Shown one piece after another: positions 18,120-27,030 of a stretch of 64,000 nt of DNA. Location of the stretch: positions 3,596,001-3,660,000 of the forward strand of contig NZ_CP012677.1 in NCBI RefSeq assembly GCF_001294625.1, read 5' to 3'. This DNA comes from Arthrobacter alpinus. Lineage in GTDB: Bacteria > Actinomycetota > Actinomycetes > Actinomycetales > Micrococcaceae. The number at the start of each line of letters is the position of its first letter. The stretch's first letter is position 1. The notes beneath the pieces are model-generated. The model saw only the letters and a program-made list of their open reading frames with translations, searched no databases and was not told the origin of the DNA. Both the position numbers and the translations under genes were made by a program.

Positions 18120-19511
18120 TTAGCCGTGCAGTAGCAGTTCAGTGGCCTCGGCAACGTGTTCAATCTGCTTCACCGTGAAGTTTGGCGGAATGTCCCCCGG
18201 CCCGGCGGGGCTCTTGGGCACTAGGGCGTGGGTGAATCCCAGTCGGTAGGCTTCCTGGATCCGCTGGTTGATGCCGGCTACCGGACGCACCTCACCGGCC
18301 AGCCCCACCTCCCCGAAGGCCACCATCTTCTGGTGGACGGCCCTGTTCGTCTTGGCCGAAACTATGGCCAGGGCAACGGCGAGGTCCATGGCCGGTTCGC
18401 TCAGCCGGGCCCCGCCCACAGTGGCAACATAGCTGTCATCAGCATCCAGGCGGACCCCTGCACGTTGTTGCAGCACCGCAAGCAGCATGCCCACGCGGGT
18501 GGAGTCGAGTCCGCTGACAGTGCGCCTCGGTGAGGACCCCACAGCGGGGGTCAGCAGTGACTGGACCTCGGCCAGCAGAGGGCGGCGGCCCTCCATAGTG
18601 ACGGTGATGCAGGTCCCGGACACGGGCGAGCTGGTGCGCGAGATGAACAAGCCGCTGGGATCGGCCAGGCCCTCGATGCCGTTGTCGGTGAGGTCGAAGC
18701 AACCCACCTCATCGGTCTGCCCATACCTGTTTTTCACGGCCCGCAACAGACGCAGGCGCGAGTGGCGTTCGCCGTCGAACTGGCAGACCACATCCACCAG
18801 ATGCTCCAGAAGGCGGGGGCCGGCAATGGAACCATCCTTGGTCACATGGCCCACTAGAAGTGTCGTCATGTTCAGCCGCTTGGCTGCAGCGATCAGCGAG
18901 GCGGCAACCTCGCGGACCTGGGACACGCCACCGGCCGCACCATCCACCATGGCACTGCTAAACGTTTGCACAGAATCAACAATCAGTAGGGCAGGCTGGA
19001 CAGCTTCCACCTGACCCAACGCCGTGCCGAGATCCGTCTCGGCCCCCAGATACAGCGTGTCCGCAACGGCGCCAATCCGTTCAGCGCGCAGTTTCACCTG
19101 GGCCGCAGACTCTTCCCCTGTTAGGTAGAGGACCTTCTGTGGTTCCCTGCCGTGGTCATTGCGGGCAAACTTCGCGGCCACATCCAACAACAAGGTGGAC
19201 TTGCCCACCCCGGGTTCGCCTGCGAGCAAGATGACCGCCCCGGGAACCATACCCCCACCCAGGACACGGTCGAGTTCGGGCACGCCGGTCAGGTTGTGGG
19301 CCGCTTTGGAGGCGTCCACCTCGGAGATGAGCTGCGCCGGACGCACCACCGTTGTGGCGGCGGTGGTGCGCACCACCACGGTGCCGACCTCCTCAAGGGT
19401 CCCCCAGGCCTGGCACTCCCCGCACCGGCCAACCCACTTCACTGCCATCCAGCCGCATTCGGCGCAGCGAAAGTTTTGCCCAGCGTTGGCCTTAGCCGTT
19501 TTTGTTGCCAT
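18120..19511 (-). CDS. radA: RadA (Sms) DNA repair ATPase
   Basis: RadA is a RecA-like helicase that processes recombination intermediates. The 463-residue protein has the N-terminal zinc finger (CAECG and CGECQAWG, residues 16-36). It also has Walker A GEPGVGKST near residue 98 and the RadA-specific loop KNRYGQTDEVG. A C-terminal Lon-like domain includes FGEVGLAGEVRPV. Length and order match the family. It lies upstream of disA on the same strand and is divergent from nothing close by. A FUSC-type membrane protein gene precedes it on the same strand. Confidence 0.96.
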   Translation of the reverse strand: MATKTAKANAGQNFRCAECGWMAVKWVGRCGECQAWGTLEEVGTVVVRTTAATTVVRPAQLISEVDASKAAHNLTGVPELDRVLGGGMVPGAVILLAGEPGVGKSTLLLDVAAKFARNDHGREPQKVLYLTGEESAAQVKLRAERIGAVADTLYLGAETDLGTALGQVEAVQPALLIVDSVQTFSSAMVDGAAGGVSQVREVAASLIAAAKRLNMTTLLVGHVTKDGSIAGPRLLEHLVDVVCQFDGERHSRLRLLRAVKNRYGQTDEVGCFDLTDNGIEGLADPSGLFISRTSSPVSGTCITVTMEGRRPLLAEVQSLLTPAVGSSPRRTVSGLDSTRVGMLLAVLQQRAGVRLDADDSYVATVGGARLSEPAMDLAVALAIVSAKTNRAVHQKMVAFGEVGLAGEVRPVAGINQRIQEAYRLGFTHALVPKSPAGPGDIPPNFTVKQIEHVAEATELLLHG

Positions 19512-19585
19512 GGTTCAACCCTAGCGCCGGGCACTGACAAGGATGAACCCACCGTACCCGCCTGTGGAGAACAGCTTGGGGCGGC

Positions 19586-20704
19586 CTACAGTTTGGGCAG
19601 CAGCGCCCTGGCGTCCGCCGGGTCCATGCTCGCCACTTCCAGCAGGTCCACCATGAGCGTGCGGAATAGGAGCACCAGTGCCTCACCCTCCATCCGCGTG
19701 ATTTCCAGCTTGCTGGGGTGCAGGCGGATGGCGATGTCCGCCAGCGAGTCACGGGCGTGGCTCAGTGTGGTCCGGGGATTGGTGTCGGCCACGGCGGCAC
19801 CGAGTTCTTCCACGGCCGATGCACATTCGCTGATCGCCTCGGCTAGATTCAGGGTTCCGACGTCGGAGAGCGCAGCATTGTTAATTACGCTGGTCAGCCG
19901 TCGCGCCAGCACCCGGCTCGATCGCATGGCATAGTCAAGGCGTTCCATGACCTTGGCCAGAGCCTCAACCTCCTGAAGATGGCGTCGGTAAAGGGGGGAA
20001 AGTGTGGCAATTTCGACTGAGCCATGCAAGCCCTGGCGCATCGCATCGATGCGGGGCTGTTGGCTGCGGGCCCGTACCAGTGCGTGCCAGGCCGTGGTGG
20101 AGTCGTTGTAGGAAAGGGCCGACGCGCATTCGCGCAGCACCAAAGCCAGTTCGCCGAGCATGAGTTTCACATCGTCTTTGGGGGCGCGGCGCGGATCTCG
20201 GGGAACCAGCAGGGTGACCGCCAGGGCAAAACACCCCCCGACGATGGCGTCGATGCTGCGGGTGAACGGCCCGCCTGCCGGGATGGGTAGCAAAACCACC
20301 AGCAGGGACTGCAACGCCAGCTGGGTGGTGAAAATGGCGCCGGAATCTAGGAAGCGGGCCAGCAGCACCGACAGGAAAACGACCAGGGCCGCCTGCCAGA
20401 TGCCTGCTCCGAGCCAGTGCAGCAAAGTGTCCCCGAGAGCGATGCCAATGGTGCAGCCAAGGCCCACTTCAAGAACCCTGCGCAGCCGGGGGTCCCGCGA
20501 AAACCCCAGGGCGATGATGGCGCTTGTTGCCGCGAACAGCGGCCCCTGATGGCCCAGCACCAGCATAGAAAAGTAGTAGGCACCTACCGAGCAAAGAGTG
20601 ATTAGCAGGGCAGGGACCAGGGAGTTGTAGCTTCGTCGCAGCCCCAGCCGGGCACGGCGCTTGAGGAACCTCACGCTCGCGACGTCCCGGACTGACTCTG
20701 GCAT
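19586..20704 (-). CDS. FUSC/aromatic-acid-exporter-like membrane protein
   Basis: The 372-residue protein has a hydrophobic N-terminal half with about six closely spaced helices (ALLITLCSVGAYYFSMLVLG to SLLVVLLPIPAGGPF). A long cytoplasmic helical half rich in Ala, Leu and charged residues follows. This is the layout of the FUSC/ArAE family, linked to efflux of small acids such as fusaric or p-hydroxybenzoic acid. The conserved GCTIGIALGDTLLHWLG fits. Substrate is unknown. The gene is preceded by a hairpin and the remains of a leucine-rich-repeat gene. Confidence 0.8.
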   Translation of the reverse strand: MPESVRDVASVRFLKRRARLGLRRSYNSLVPALLITLCSVGAYYFSMLVLGHQGPLFAATSAIIALGFSRDPRLRRVLEVGLGCTIGIALGDTLLHWLGAGIWQAALVVFLSVLLARFLDSGAIFTTQLALQSLLVVLLPIPAGGPFTRSIDAIVGGCFALAVTLLVPRDPRRAPKDDVKLMLGELALVLRECASALSYNDSTTAWHALVRARSQQPRIDAMRQGLHGSVEIATLSPLYRRHLQEVEALAKVMERLDYAMRSSRVLARRLTSVINNAALSDVGTLNLAEAISECASAVEELGAAVADTNPRTTLSHARDSLADIAIRLHPSKLEITRMEGEALVLLFRTLMVDLLEVASMDPADARALLPKL

Positions 20705-20720
20705 GGGATAAGTCTATGTG

Positions 20721-20751
20721 CCGGTGCCCGGGGCCAGACCCCGGGCACCGG
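20721..20751 (-). terminator. Terminator hairpin at the end of the LRR pseudogene
   Basis: A perfect 13-base stem, CCGGTGCCCGGGG and CCCCGGGCACCGG, closes a 5-base loop. It lies just past the stop (20757-20759) of the broken leucine-rich-repeat gene and 16 bases before the FUSC-type gene start. It fits a terminator of the former LRR gene. Confidence 0.7.
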
Positions 20752-20756
20752 TCCCG

Positions 20757-21475
20757 TCAGTTTGCGGCGTCAAATCCCCTTAGTTGGTTCGGTACCGTGG
20801 CACCGGCCCTCACTTCTCCGGCACTCACCCGCTGCTCTTGCATCTCGACCTGGATGATCCCGCCCAGTGAGGATACATCGGTTACGGAGGCGCGCTGTCC
20901 AGTGGTGTATTCCAAGTTCGTCAGGGCCTGAAGGCCCGTCAGATTTGACACAGGGCTGTCTTCGAAGCTCTGCGTGGACAGGTGGGTCGCCCTAGACCCT
21001 CCGATACCCACCCTCTAGGGGCAGGAAGGTTACGCAACGGTTCGAAGCTGCTGATCTGGGTTTCGCCGAGTGAAACATATGCCAATGCCGACATACCGGC
21101 ATGCCAGCAACGGAGGCCAAAGACGTGGTTGGTGCATTGCCTAATCACCAGTTTCGTAAGATTCCGAAAAGCGGCCAGCGGCGCAAGTGAGCTAAACGCT
21201 CCTCCGAACAAGTACAGTCGCTCCAACTTGTCTGCGTGCTCGAGGCCCGTGAGATCGCCAACGGTGTCGCAGCTGAGAACCAAAATCGAACTGATCCCCC
21301 TACCGTGAGAATGCCAGCCGGCTGCAGTCTCAAGACGTCCCGCAAACACGCCGCAAGTACTGCATCAAGCACAACCGCGTCAGTGTCGACCGCGAAGGCC
21401 GGGGTTGCAGCACCAGTGACGCCCAGCATTGCGGCGAGAGTGATGCCGATGCCCCCAATTACCGCCTGTTGATCT
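20757..21475 (-). pseudogene. Decayed leucine-rich-repeat exported protein
   Basis: Three frames on the minus strand each hold a piece of one protein. The first, from about 21475, gives a signal-peptide-like stretch (VIGGIGITLAAMLGVTGAAT then PAFAVDT) and a domain start (LDAVLAACLRDVLRLQPAGI). It has no clear start codon, since a TGA lies close upstream. After a run of five G on the coding strand (21296-21300) the reading shifts to a frame with LRR units such as LTGLEHADKLERLYL and LAPLAAFRNLTKLVI. Near 21010-21030 it shifts again to VSNLTGLQALTNLEY, then RVSAGEVRAGATVPNQL and a stop at 20757. The layout is an internalin-like LRR protein followed by an Ig-like cap. At least two frameshifts make it a pseudogene. 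Confidence 0.75.
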
Positions 21476-21479
21476 TGCG

Positions 21480-21654
21480 CACCTCATCACGGCATTCCGC
21501 AAATCTTAGTAAAACGTATTTATCAGTTCAGGGGTACGGGCCTAGGTGTCCGCTGAGCCTGTCCCAATCGTGGGCCGGTGATTCCTACTTACACACGCCT
21601 GCCCGCATGGCGATGTGAGCGACGTCGTACTCAAAAACCAAGAATCCCCGCGGC
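21480..21654. other. Intergenic stretch with no gene seen
   Basis: Between the dead LRR gene and the PHO box I see no open frame, RNA gene or strong hairpin that I would call. Confidence 0.5.
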
Positions 21655-21676
21655 GTTAACCTTCCGTTCACTTAGG
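21655..21676 (+). promoter_or_regulatory. PHO-box-like direct repeat before pstS
   Basis: Two 11-base units lie head to tail, GTTAACCTTCC and GTTCACTTAGG, 79 bases upstream of the pstS start. Actinobacterial PhoP binds 11-base direct repeats of the form GTTCAC plus five bases, so this is the likely phosphate-starvation control site of pstSCAB. Confidence 0.7.
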
Positions 21677-21755
21677 GCGGGTCGTTGCTTCATCTGGTGG
21701 TCGTAACTTCTAAAGGGTAAGGAATCCCAAGACACCCATCGAAGAGGTAAATCAC

Positions 21756-22874
21756 GTGAAGGCACTTCACATTGGCCGCGTGGCCGCAGTTCTCACCGTC
21801 GGCGCACTCGCCCTGACCGCCTGCGGAACTGACAACGTTGTGACCCCCGGCAACGGCGGCACGTCCTCCGCCCCGGCAGGCCCCACGGTCACCGGAACCC
21901 TTACCGGTACCGGCGCCAGCTCCATCTCCGCCGCCATGGACGCCTGGAAGGCCGGATTCGAGTCCGCCAACTCCGGCGCCAAGATCCAGTACTCACCTGA
22001 AGGCTCTGGAGCCGGACGCAAAGCCTTGATCGCAGGAGCCGTGCAATTTGCCGGCTCCGACGCTTACCTCAAGGATGACGAGCTCGCCTCCGCCAAGGAA
22101 AAGTGCGGGCCCGACGGCGCCGTCAACGTTCCCTGGTACATCTCACCGATCGCCGTGGCCTTCAACGTGCCCGGTGTGAAGGACCTCAAGCTCGACGCCG
22201 ACACCATCGCCAAGATCTTCCGCGGTGACATCAAGAACTGGAACGACGCAGCCATCAAGGCCGCCAACCCGTCGGCGACACTGCCGGATCTGGCAATTAC
22301 CCCCGTGCACCGCTCGGACAACTCAGGCACTACAGAGAACTTCACCGACTACTTAGCAGCCGCAGCTTCCACCGTGTGGACGGATAAGAAGTCAGGCGAC
22401 TGGCCCGCAGCCCTGCCCGGCGAAAACGCCAAGGGCACCTCCGGTGTGGTCAAGACCGTCACCGAAACCGCCGGCGCCATCACCTACGCCGACGACTCCG
22501 CCGTCACCGACGCACTGGGCAAGGCTGAGCTGAAGGTTGGCGATAGCTTCGTCCCTGTCACCGCCGAGGGTGCAGCCAAGGCCGTTGACGCCGCCAAGGT
22601 GGTTGAGGGCCGCGGCCCGAACGACTTGTCCCTGAAACTGGACCGTACCACCACGGTGGCTGGCGCCTACCCGGCCGTCCTGGTCTCTTACGGAGTGTTC
22701 TGCGCCCATTACCCGGACGCCGCCACCACTGACCTGGTCAAGTCTTTCGGCACCTTCGTGCTCAGCACCGAAGGTCAGAAGCAGGCAGCCGACGCAGCCA
22801 AGAGCGCCCCGCTCTCCGCTGCGCTCGCCGCCAAGGCCAAGGCCTCGATCGACTCCATCAGCGTCGCCAAGTAA
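21756..22874 (+). CDS. pstS: PstS phosphate-binding lipoprotein
   Basis: PstS captures phosphate outside the cell for the Pst ABC importer. The 372-residue protein begins with a lipoprotein signal whose lipobox is LTAC, with the acylated Cys near residue 23. Phosphate-binding loops follow: TGTGASSISAAMD, SPEGSGAGRKALI and HRSDNSGTTENFTDYL. The GTG start is preceded by AGAGG. It heads the operon pstS-pstC-pstA-pstB behind a PHO-box-like repeat, so phosphate limitation through PhoPR is the likely signal. Confidence 0.96.
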   Translation: MKALHIGRVAAVLTVGALALTACGTDNVVTPGNGGTSSAPAGPTVTGTLTGTGASSISAAMDAWKAGFESANSGAKIQYSPEGSGAGRKALIAGAVQFAGSDAYLKDDELASAKEKCGPDGAVNVPWYISPIAVAFNVPGVKDLKLDADTIAKIFRGDIKNWNDAAIKAANPSATLPDLAITPVHRSDNSGTTENFTDYLAAAASTVWTDKKSGDWPAALPGENAKGTSGVVKTVTETAGAITYADDSAVTDALGKAELKVGDSFVPVTAEGAAKAVDAAKVVEGRGPNDLSLKLDRTTTVAGAYPAVLVSYGVFCAHYPDAATTDLVKSFGTFVLSTEGQKQAADAAKSAPLSAALAAKAKASIDSISVAK

Positions 22875-22895
22875 AGCCGAACAAAAGGTATCAAA

Positions 22896-23843
22896 TTGTC
22901 CACCACCAAGCTCGCGCACAAGGCGAAAACAGGGCGGGCCGGAACAGGCCGCACCGGAGATAAAGTGTTCTCCGGTGCGGCACTGGGCGCCGGTGCGCTG
23001 ATTGTGGCCGTGCTGTTCGCCGTCGCACTTTTTCTGGTAGTGCAGGCACTGCCCACGTTTAGTGCACCGGCAGCGGACATCACCGGGGGGAAGGGGTTCT
23101 TGCCCTATATCTTCCCGATCGTCGTCGGCACGCTCATCGCCGCCGCCATCGCCTTGCTCATTGCCACACCCGTTGGTATTGCCGTGGCCTTGTTCATCTC
23201 CCATTACGCCCCGCGCCAGCTGGCTCGCGGCCTGGGCTATGTGGTGGACCTTCTAGCCGCCATCCCGTCCGTTGTTTACGGCGCCTGGGGTGCAAGCTAC
23301 CTTGCCTCCCAGTTGAAAGTCCCGTATGCGTGGCTTGCCGAGAACCTCGGCTGGATCCCCATTTTTGCAGGACCCGCCTCAAGTACGGGAAAGACCATCC
23401 TGACCGCCGGCATCGTGCTGGCCGTCATGGTCTTGCCCATCATTGCCTCTCTGACCCGGGAAATTTTCTTGCAGGCCCCTATGCTGCACCAGGAAGCGGC
23501 GCTGGCATTGGGTGCAACCCGCTGGGAAATGATCCGTATGGCCGTGTTGCCCTTTGCCCGCGGCGGCATTATCAGCGCCGTCATGCTGGGTTTGGGCCGC
23601 GCCCTCGGGGAAACCATGGCCGTGGCACTCGTGCTTTCCTCCGGACCGATGATCGCCTCTCTGGTCCGCTCCGGAAACCAGACCATCGCAGCCGAGATCG
23701 CCCTGAACTTCCCGGAAGCGTTCGGCCTTCGCATGCATGAACTTATTGCCGCCGGCCTGGTGCTGTTCCTGATCACCCTGGCCGTGAACATGGTGGCCCG
23801 CTGGATCATCAACCGCCACAAAGAATTCTCGGGAGCCAACTGA
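22896..23843 (+). CDS. pstC: PstC phosphate ABC transporter permease
   Basis: One of the two membrane subunits of the Pst importer. The 315-residue protein has six predicted helices and the permease loop QEAALALGATRWEMIRMAVL that contacts PstB. It also has LGRALGETMAVALVLSSGPM, a conserved Pst segment. The start codon is TTG with AAAAGG upstream. The stop TGA shares a base with the ATG of pstA, so the two are translationally coupled. The N-terminal tail is basic and of normal length. Confidence 0.95.
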   Translation: MSTTKLAHKAKTGRAGTGRTGDKVFSGAALGAGALIVAVLFAVALFLVVQALPTFSAPAADITGGKGFLPYIFPIVVGTLIAAAIALLIATPVGIAVALFISHYAPRQLARGLGYVVDLLAAIPSVVYGAWGASYLASQLKVPYAWLAENLGWIPIFAGPASSTGKTILTAGIVLAVMVLPIIASLTREIFLQAPMLHQEAALALGATRWEMIRMAVLPFARGGIISAVMLGLGRALGETMAVALVLSSGPMIASLVRSGNQTIAAEIALNFPEAFGLRMHELIAAGLVLFLITLAVNMVARWIINRHKEFSGAN

Positions 23844-24949
23844 TGGCCACGCTCATGACCGAACGCAAGCGCTCCGCCCTGACCCGCGGCCGCCTCCCCA
23901 AGTACACGCCCTACGCCATCGCCGCCAGCGCTGTCATCATCGCAGCAGCCCTGATGGCCCTGGTCGGGTTCAACGTTTTTGGCTGGGCAGTCCTCTCCGC
24001 CGTGTTGTTCGCGGTGGGCAACGTCGGCAGCTCCGCCATTGTGGAGGGCCGCCGCAAGGCCACCGACAAACTCGCCACCTCGCTGGTGGTTGGCGCGTTC
24101 CTGCTTGCCCTTCTACCGCTGATCTCCGTTATTTGGACGGTTTTGGTCAACGGAATCCCGGGCCTGATGACCCCCGGATTCCTGGGATCGTCCATGAACG
24201 GGGTCACCGGCGCGGTGGACAACGCCTCGGTCAAGGACGGCACAACGGCGGTGGGCGGGGTCTACCACGCACTCGTGGGCTCGGTGCTGATCACTCTCTG
24301 GGCCACACTGATCTCCGTGCCCATCGGTCTGCTGACCGCCATCTACCTGGTGGAATACAGCGCCGGGAACAAGTTCTCCAAGGTCATCACCTTCCTGGTG
24401 GACGTCATGACCGGCATCCCCTCCATTGTGGCCGGCTTGTTTGCCGCAGCCTTCTTCGCCATGATCTTGGGCCCGGGCACCAAGACCGGGTTCGTGGCCG
24501 CCGTCGCCCTCTCCGTGTTGATGATCCCGGTGGTGGTGCGCTCCAGCGAGGAAATGCTCAAGATTGTCCCCAACGAGCTGCGCGAGGCCGCCTACGCCCT
24601 GGGTGTACGCAAGTGGCGGACCATCATGAAGGTGGTCATTCCGACGGCGATCTCCGGCATCGCCTCCGGGGTCACCTTGGCGATTGCCCGGGTTATCGGG
24701 GAAACCGCGCCACTGCTGGTCACGGCCGGATTCGCGACGACGATCAACACGAATGTGTTTGCCGGCTGGATGTCTTCGCTGCCCACCTTCATCTACACGC
24801 AGATTATGACCCCGACCTCGCCGTCGAACCCGGATCCGTCCAACCAACGCGCTTGGGCGGCCGCGCTCCTGCTGATCATCTTGGTCATGCTCCTGAACCT
24901 CGGCGCCCGCCTAGTGGCCCGCATATTTGCGCCCAAAACCGGCCGCTAA
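23843..24949 (+). CDS. pstA: PstA phosphate ABC transporter permease
   Basis: The second membrane subunit. The 368-residue protein is longer at its N-terminus than many PstA proteins because it carries an extra pair of hydrophobic segments (YAIAASAVIIAAALMALVGF and VFGWAVLSAVLFAVGNVGSS). The conserved core has FLVDVMTGIPSIVAGLFAAA and the PstB-contact loop LREAAYALGVRKWRTIMKVV. IGETAPLLVTAGFATTI is also typical. It starts at the last base of the pstC stop. Confidence 0.95.
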   Translation: MATLMTERKRSALTRGRLPKYTPYAIAASAVIIAAALMALVGFNVFGWAVLSAVLFAVGNVGSSAIVEGRRKATDKLATSLVVGAFLLALLPLISVIWTVLVNGIPGLMTPGFLGSSMNGVTGAVDNASVKDGTTAVGGVYHALVGSVLITLWATLISVPIGLLTAIYLVEYSAGNKFSKVITFLVDVMTGIPSIVAGLFAAAFFAMILGPGTKTGFVAAVALSVLMIPVVVRSSEEMLKIVPNELREAAYALGVRKWRTIMKVVIPTAISGIASGVTLAIARVIGETAPLLVTAGFATTINTNVFAGWMSSLPTFIYTQIMTPTSPSNPDPSNQRAWAAALLLIILVMLLNLGARLVARIFAPKTGR

Positions 24950-24974
24950 CTTTTAGAAACGGAACCTCATTACT

Positions 24975-25754
24975 ATGTCTAAACGCATCGACGTCAGCGA
25001 CCTCAACGTCTATTATGGCGATTTCCTGGCCGTAGAAGATGTCAACATCACCCTTGACGCCAAGTCCGTCACCGCTTTCATTGGCCCCTCCGGTTGTGGC
25101 AAGTCCACGTTCCTGCGCACCTTGAACCGCATGCACGAGGTCATCCCCGGCGCCCGGGTTGAGGGCAAGGTGTTGCTGGACGGGGATAACCTGTATGCCG
25201 ACGGCGTCGATCCCGTGACGGTCCGCAGCCAGATCGGCATGGTGTTCCAGCGGCCCAACCCGTTCCCCACCATGAGTATTCGCGACAACGTCCTGGCCGG
25301 GGTGAAGCTGAACAGCCGCCGCATGCCCAAGTCCGACGCCGACGATCTGGTGGAGAAGTCCCTGCGGGGCGCCAACTTGTGGAAAGAGGTCAAGGACCGT
25401 CTGGAGAAGCCTGGCTCAGGGCTGTCCGGTGGACAGCAGCAACGCCTGTGCATCGCCCGCGCCATCGCCGTCTCACCGGACGTGATCCTGATGGACGAGC
25501 CATGTTCGGCACTTGACCCAATCTCCACGCTCGCCATTGAGGACCTCATCAACGAGCTCAAGGACGAATACACCGTGGTAATCGTGACGCACAATATGCA
25601 GCAGGCCGCCCGCGTCTCCGACAAAACTGCGTTCTTCAACATCGCCGGAACCGGCAAGCCCGGCAAACTGATTGAGTTTGCCGAGACCACCACCATCTTC
25701 AACAACCCGGGGCAGAAGTCCACTGAGGACTATGTCTCCGGCCGTTTCGGCTAA
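24975..25754 (+). CDS. pstB: PstB phosphate ABC transporter ATPase
   Basis: This is the ATPase that drives phosphate import. The 259-residue protein has Walker [10 protein letters not shown] near residues 36-44, Q-loop region [17 protein letters not shown], signature [14 protein letters not shown] and Walker [19 protein letters not shown] is the usual PstB variant. No phoU gene follows in the same operon; a DUF47 (PhoU-like) protein gene lies further on beside pit. Confidence 0.97.
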   Translation: MSKRIDVSDLNVYYGDFLAVEDVNITLDAKSVTAFIGPSGCGKSTFLRTLNRMHEVIPGARVEGKVLLDGDNLYADGVDPVTVRSQIGMVFQRPNPFPTMSIRDNVLAGVKLNSRRMPKSDADDLVEKSLRGANLWKEVKDRLEKPGSGLSGGQQQRLCIARAIAVSPDVILMDEPCSALDPISTLAIEDLINELKDEYTVVIVTHNMQQAARVSDKTAFFNIAGTGKPGKLIEFAETTTIFNNPGQKSTEDYVSGRFG

Positions 25755-25797
25755 CCAAACCGCGCGGGGACTTCCGCCATGCGCAGGGCTGGACGGG

Positions 25798-25832
25798 CCG
25801 GGCTGCGCAGCTCGATCAGTGGCGCAGCCCGG
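25798..25832 (+). terminator. Terminator hairpin after pstB
   Basis: An 11-base perfect stem, CCGGGCTGCGC and GCGCAGCCCGG, encloses a 13-base loop 43 bases after the pstB stop. There is no clear U run, so it is a likely but not certain terminator. Confidence 0.6.
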
Positions 25833-25929
25833 GGAGGCTGGCTCTGCGCATAACGGAGCGATTCTTGCCACTGTTACAGCGGCTCGAAACAACTGTGCCC
25901 GCGAGTGGCGGCACACCTAGGCTGGGTTC

Positions 25930-27030
25930 ATGACTTCACTTCCCGCTGTTCGCGGCGCCCACCTCGTCGGATCCATCAACCAGCCCACCGCGGCAGACAC
26001 CCTGGCGATTGTTGCGGAAAACCTCGGTGGCTACGTGGCGCGCATACCCGACGGCGAGGTGGGCGAACGCTACCACTGGATCCTGTTCCAGGGCACCCGG
26101 TTCGAGGCCGTTGCCGGACTGAGCCGCGTGCCGGGGGAGCCCTTCATGATTGCCGGCTTCGACCTGCGCAAGATTGTCCTTGACGGTACCGTGCCCGCCG
26201 CCGAGCTGAAGTTTGGACCGCTGGGCTACGCCGAGGCGGCCCTTGCCAGCTACCAGGACTTCAAAGCCCTCCGCGACGCCGGCGCCATCGCCGAAGGCAC
26301 CCGCTTCCAGGTGGCCATTCCGTCGCCGCTGGCGCCGCTGGGCTCCTACCTTGTTGCCTCAGACCAGGCCGCCGTCTACCCGGCCTACGCCGTCGCCATG
26401 GAGCGCGAGATTGCAGAAATCTCCGCCGGCATTCCGGCCCAGGACCTGGCCATCCAGATCGATCTGGCCGTCGAGTTCAGCCACATCGAAAAAGTTTCCG
26501 TGGGTGGCAACACGCCCGACTGCTGGTACGTGGAGGGCGCTGACCCCACCACGGAGGAGATCATCGACGCCGCAACGTCATTGGCTGCCCCAGTGGCCGC
26601 CGCCGTTCCGGAGGACGTGCAATTCGGCGTCCACCTTTGCTACGGCGACGTCGCAGAGAAGCACTTCGCGGAGCCCGCCGACGCCGCCAACCTGACGGCC
26701 GTCGCCAACGCCCTGTCCGCGAAGGTTTCCCGCCCAATTGAATTCCTGCACCTGCCGGTGCCGATAGAGCGCGACGACGCAGCCTACTTCGCGCCGCTGG
26801 CCAACCTTGCGCTCCACCCGGAAACGGAACTGTTCCTGGGTTTGGTGCATCACGAGGACGGCACAGAGGGCGCGGCCCGCCGGATCGCCGGCGCCCGCCC
26901 GGCCCTAGCGGCGGCGGGCCTCACCGAATTCGGGATCGCCACCGAGTGCGGCTTCGGGCGTGGCCCGGCCGATCGCACGGCGCCCCTGCTGCGCCTACAC
27001 GCAGATATCATCCAGGCGGCCAAAGCCTAG
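25930..27030 (+). CDS. MetE-like (cobalamin-independent methionine synthase C-terminal-like) protein
   Basis: The 366-residue protein has the fold signatures of the catalytic half of MetE and its relatives. VHLCYGD offers the His and Cys zinc ligands near residue 237, and IATECGFGRG near the end offers the third ligand Cys. At half the length of full MetE it has no N-terminal duplicate domain. Members of this short family act as methyltransferases on varied substrates or remain uncharacterised, so methionine synthesis is not implied. It starts 175 bases after pstB behind a hairpin. Its stop codon shares the bases CTAG with the opposing stop of pit. Confidence 0.7.
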   Translation: MTSLPAVRGAHLVGSINQPTAADTLAIVAENLGGYVARIPDGEVGERYHWILFQGTRFEAVAGLSRVPGEPFMIAGFDLRKIVLDGTVPAAELKFGPLGYAEAALASYQDFKALRDAGAIAEGTRFQVAIPSPLAPLGSYLVASDQAAVYPAYAVAMEREIAEISAGIPAQDLAIQIDLAVEFSHIEKVSVGGNTPDCWYVEGADPTTEEIIDAATSLAAPVAAAVPEDVQFGVHLCYGDVAEKHFAEPADAANLTAVANALSAKVSRPIEFLHLPVPIERDDAAYFAPLANLALHPETELFLGLVHHEDGTEGAARRIAGARPALAAAGLTEFGIATECGFGRGPADRTAPLLRLHADIIQAAKA

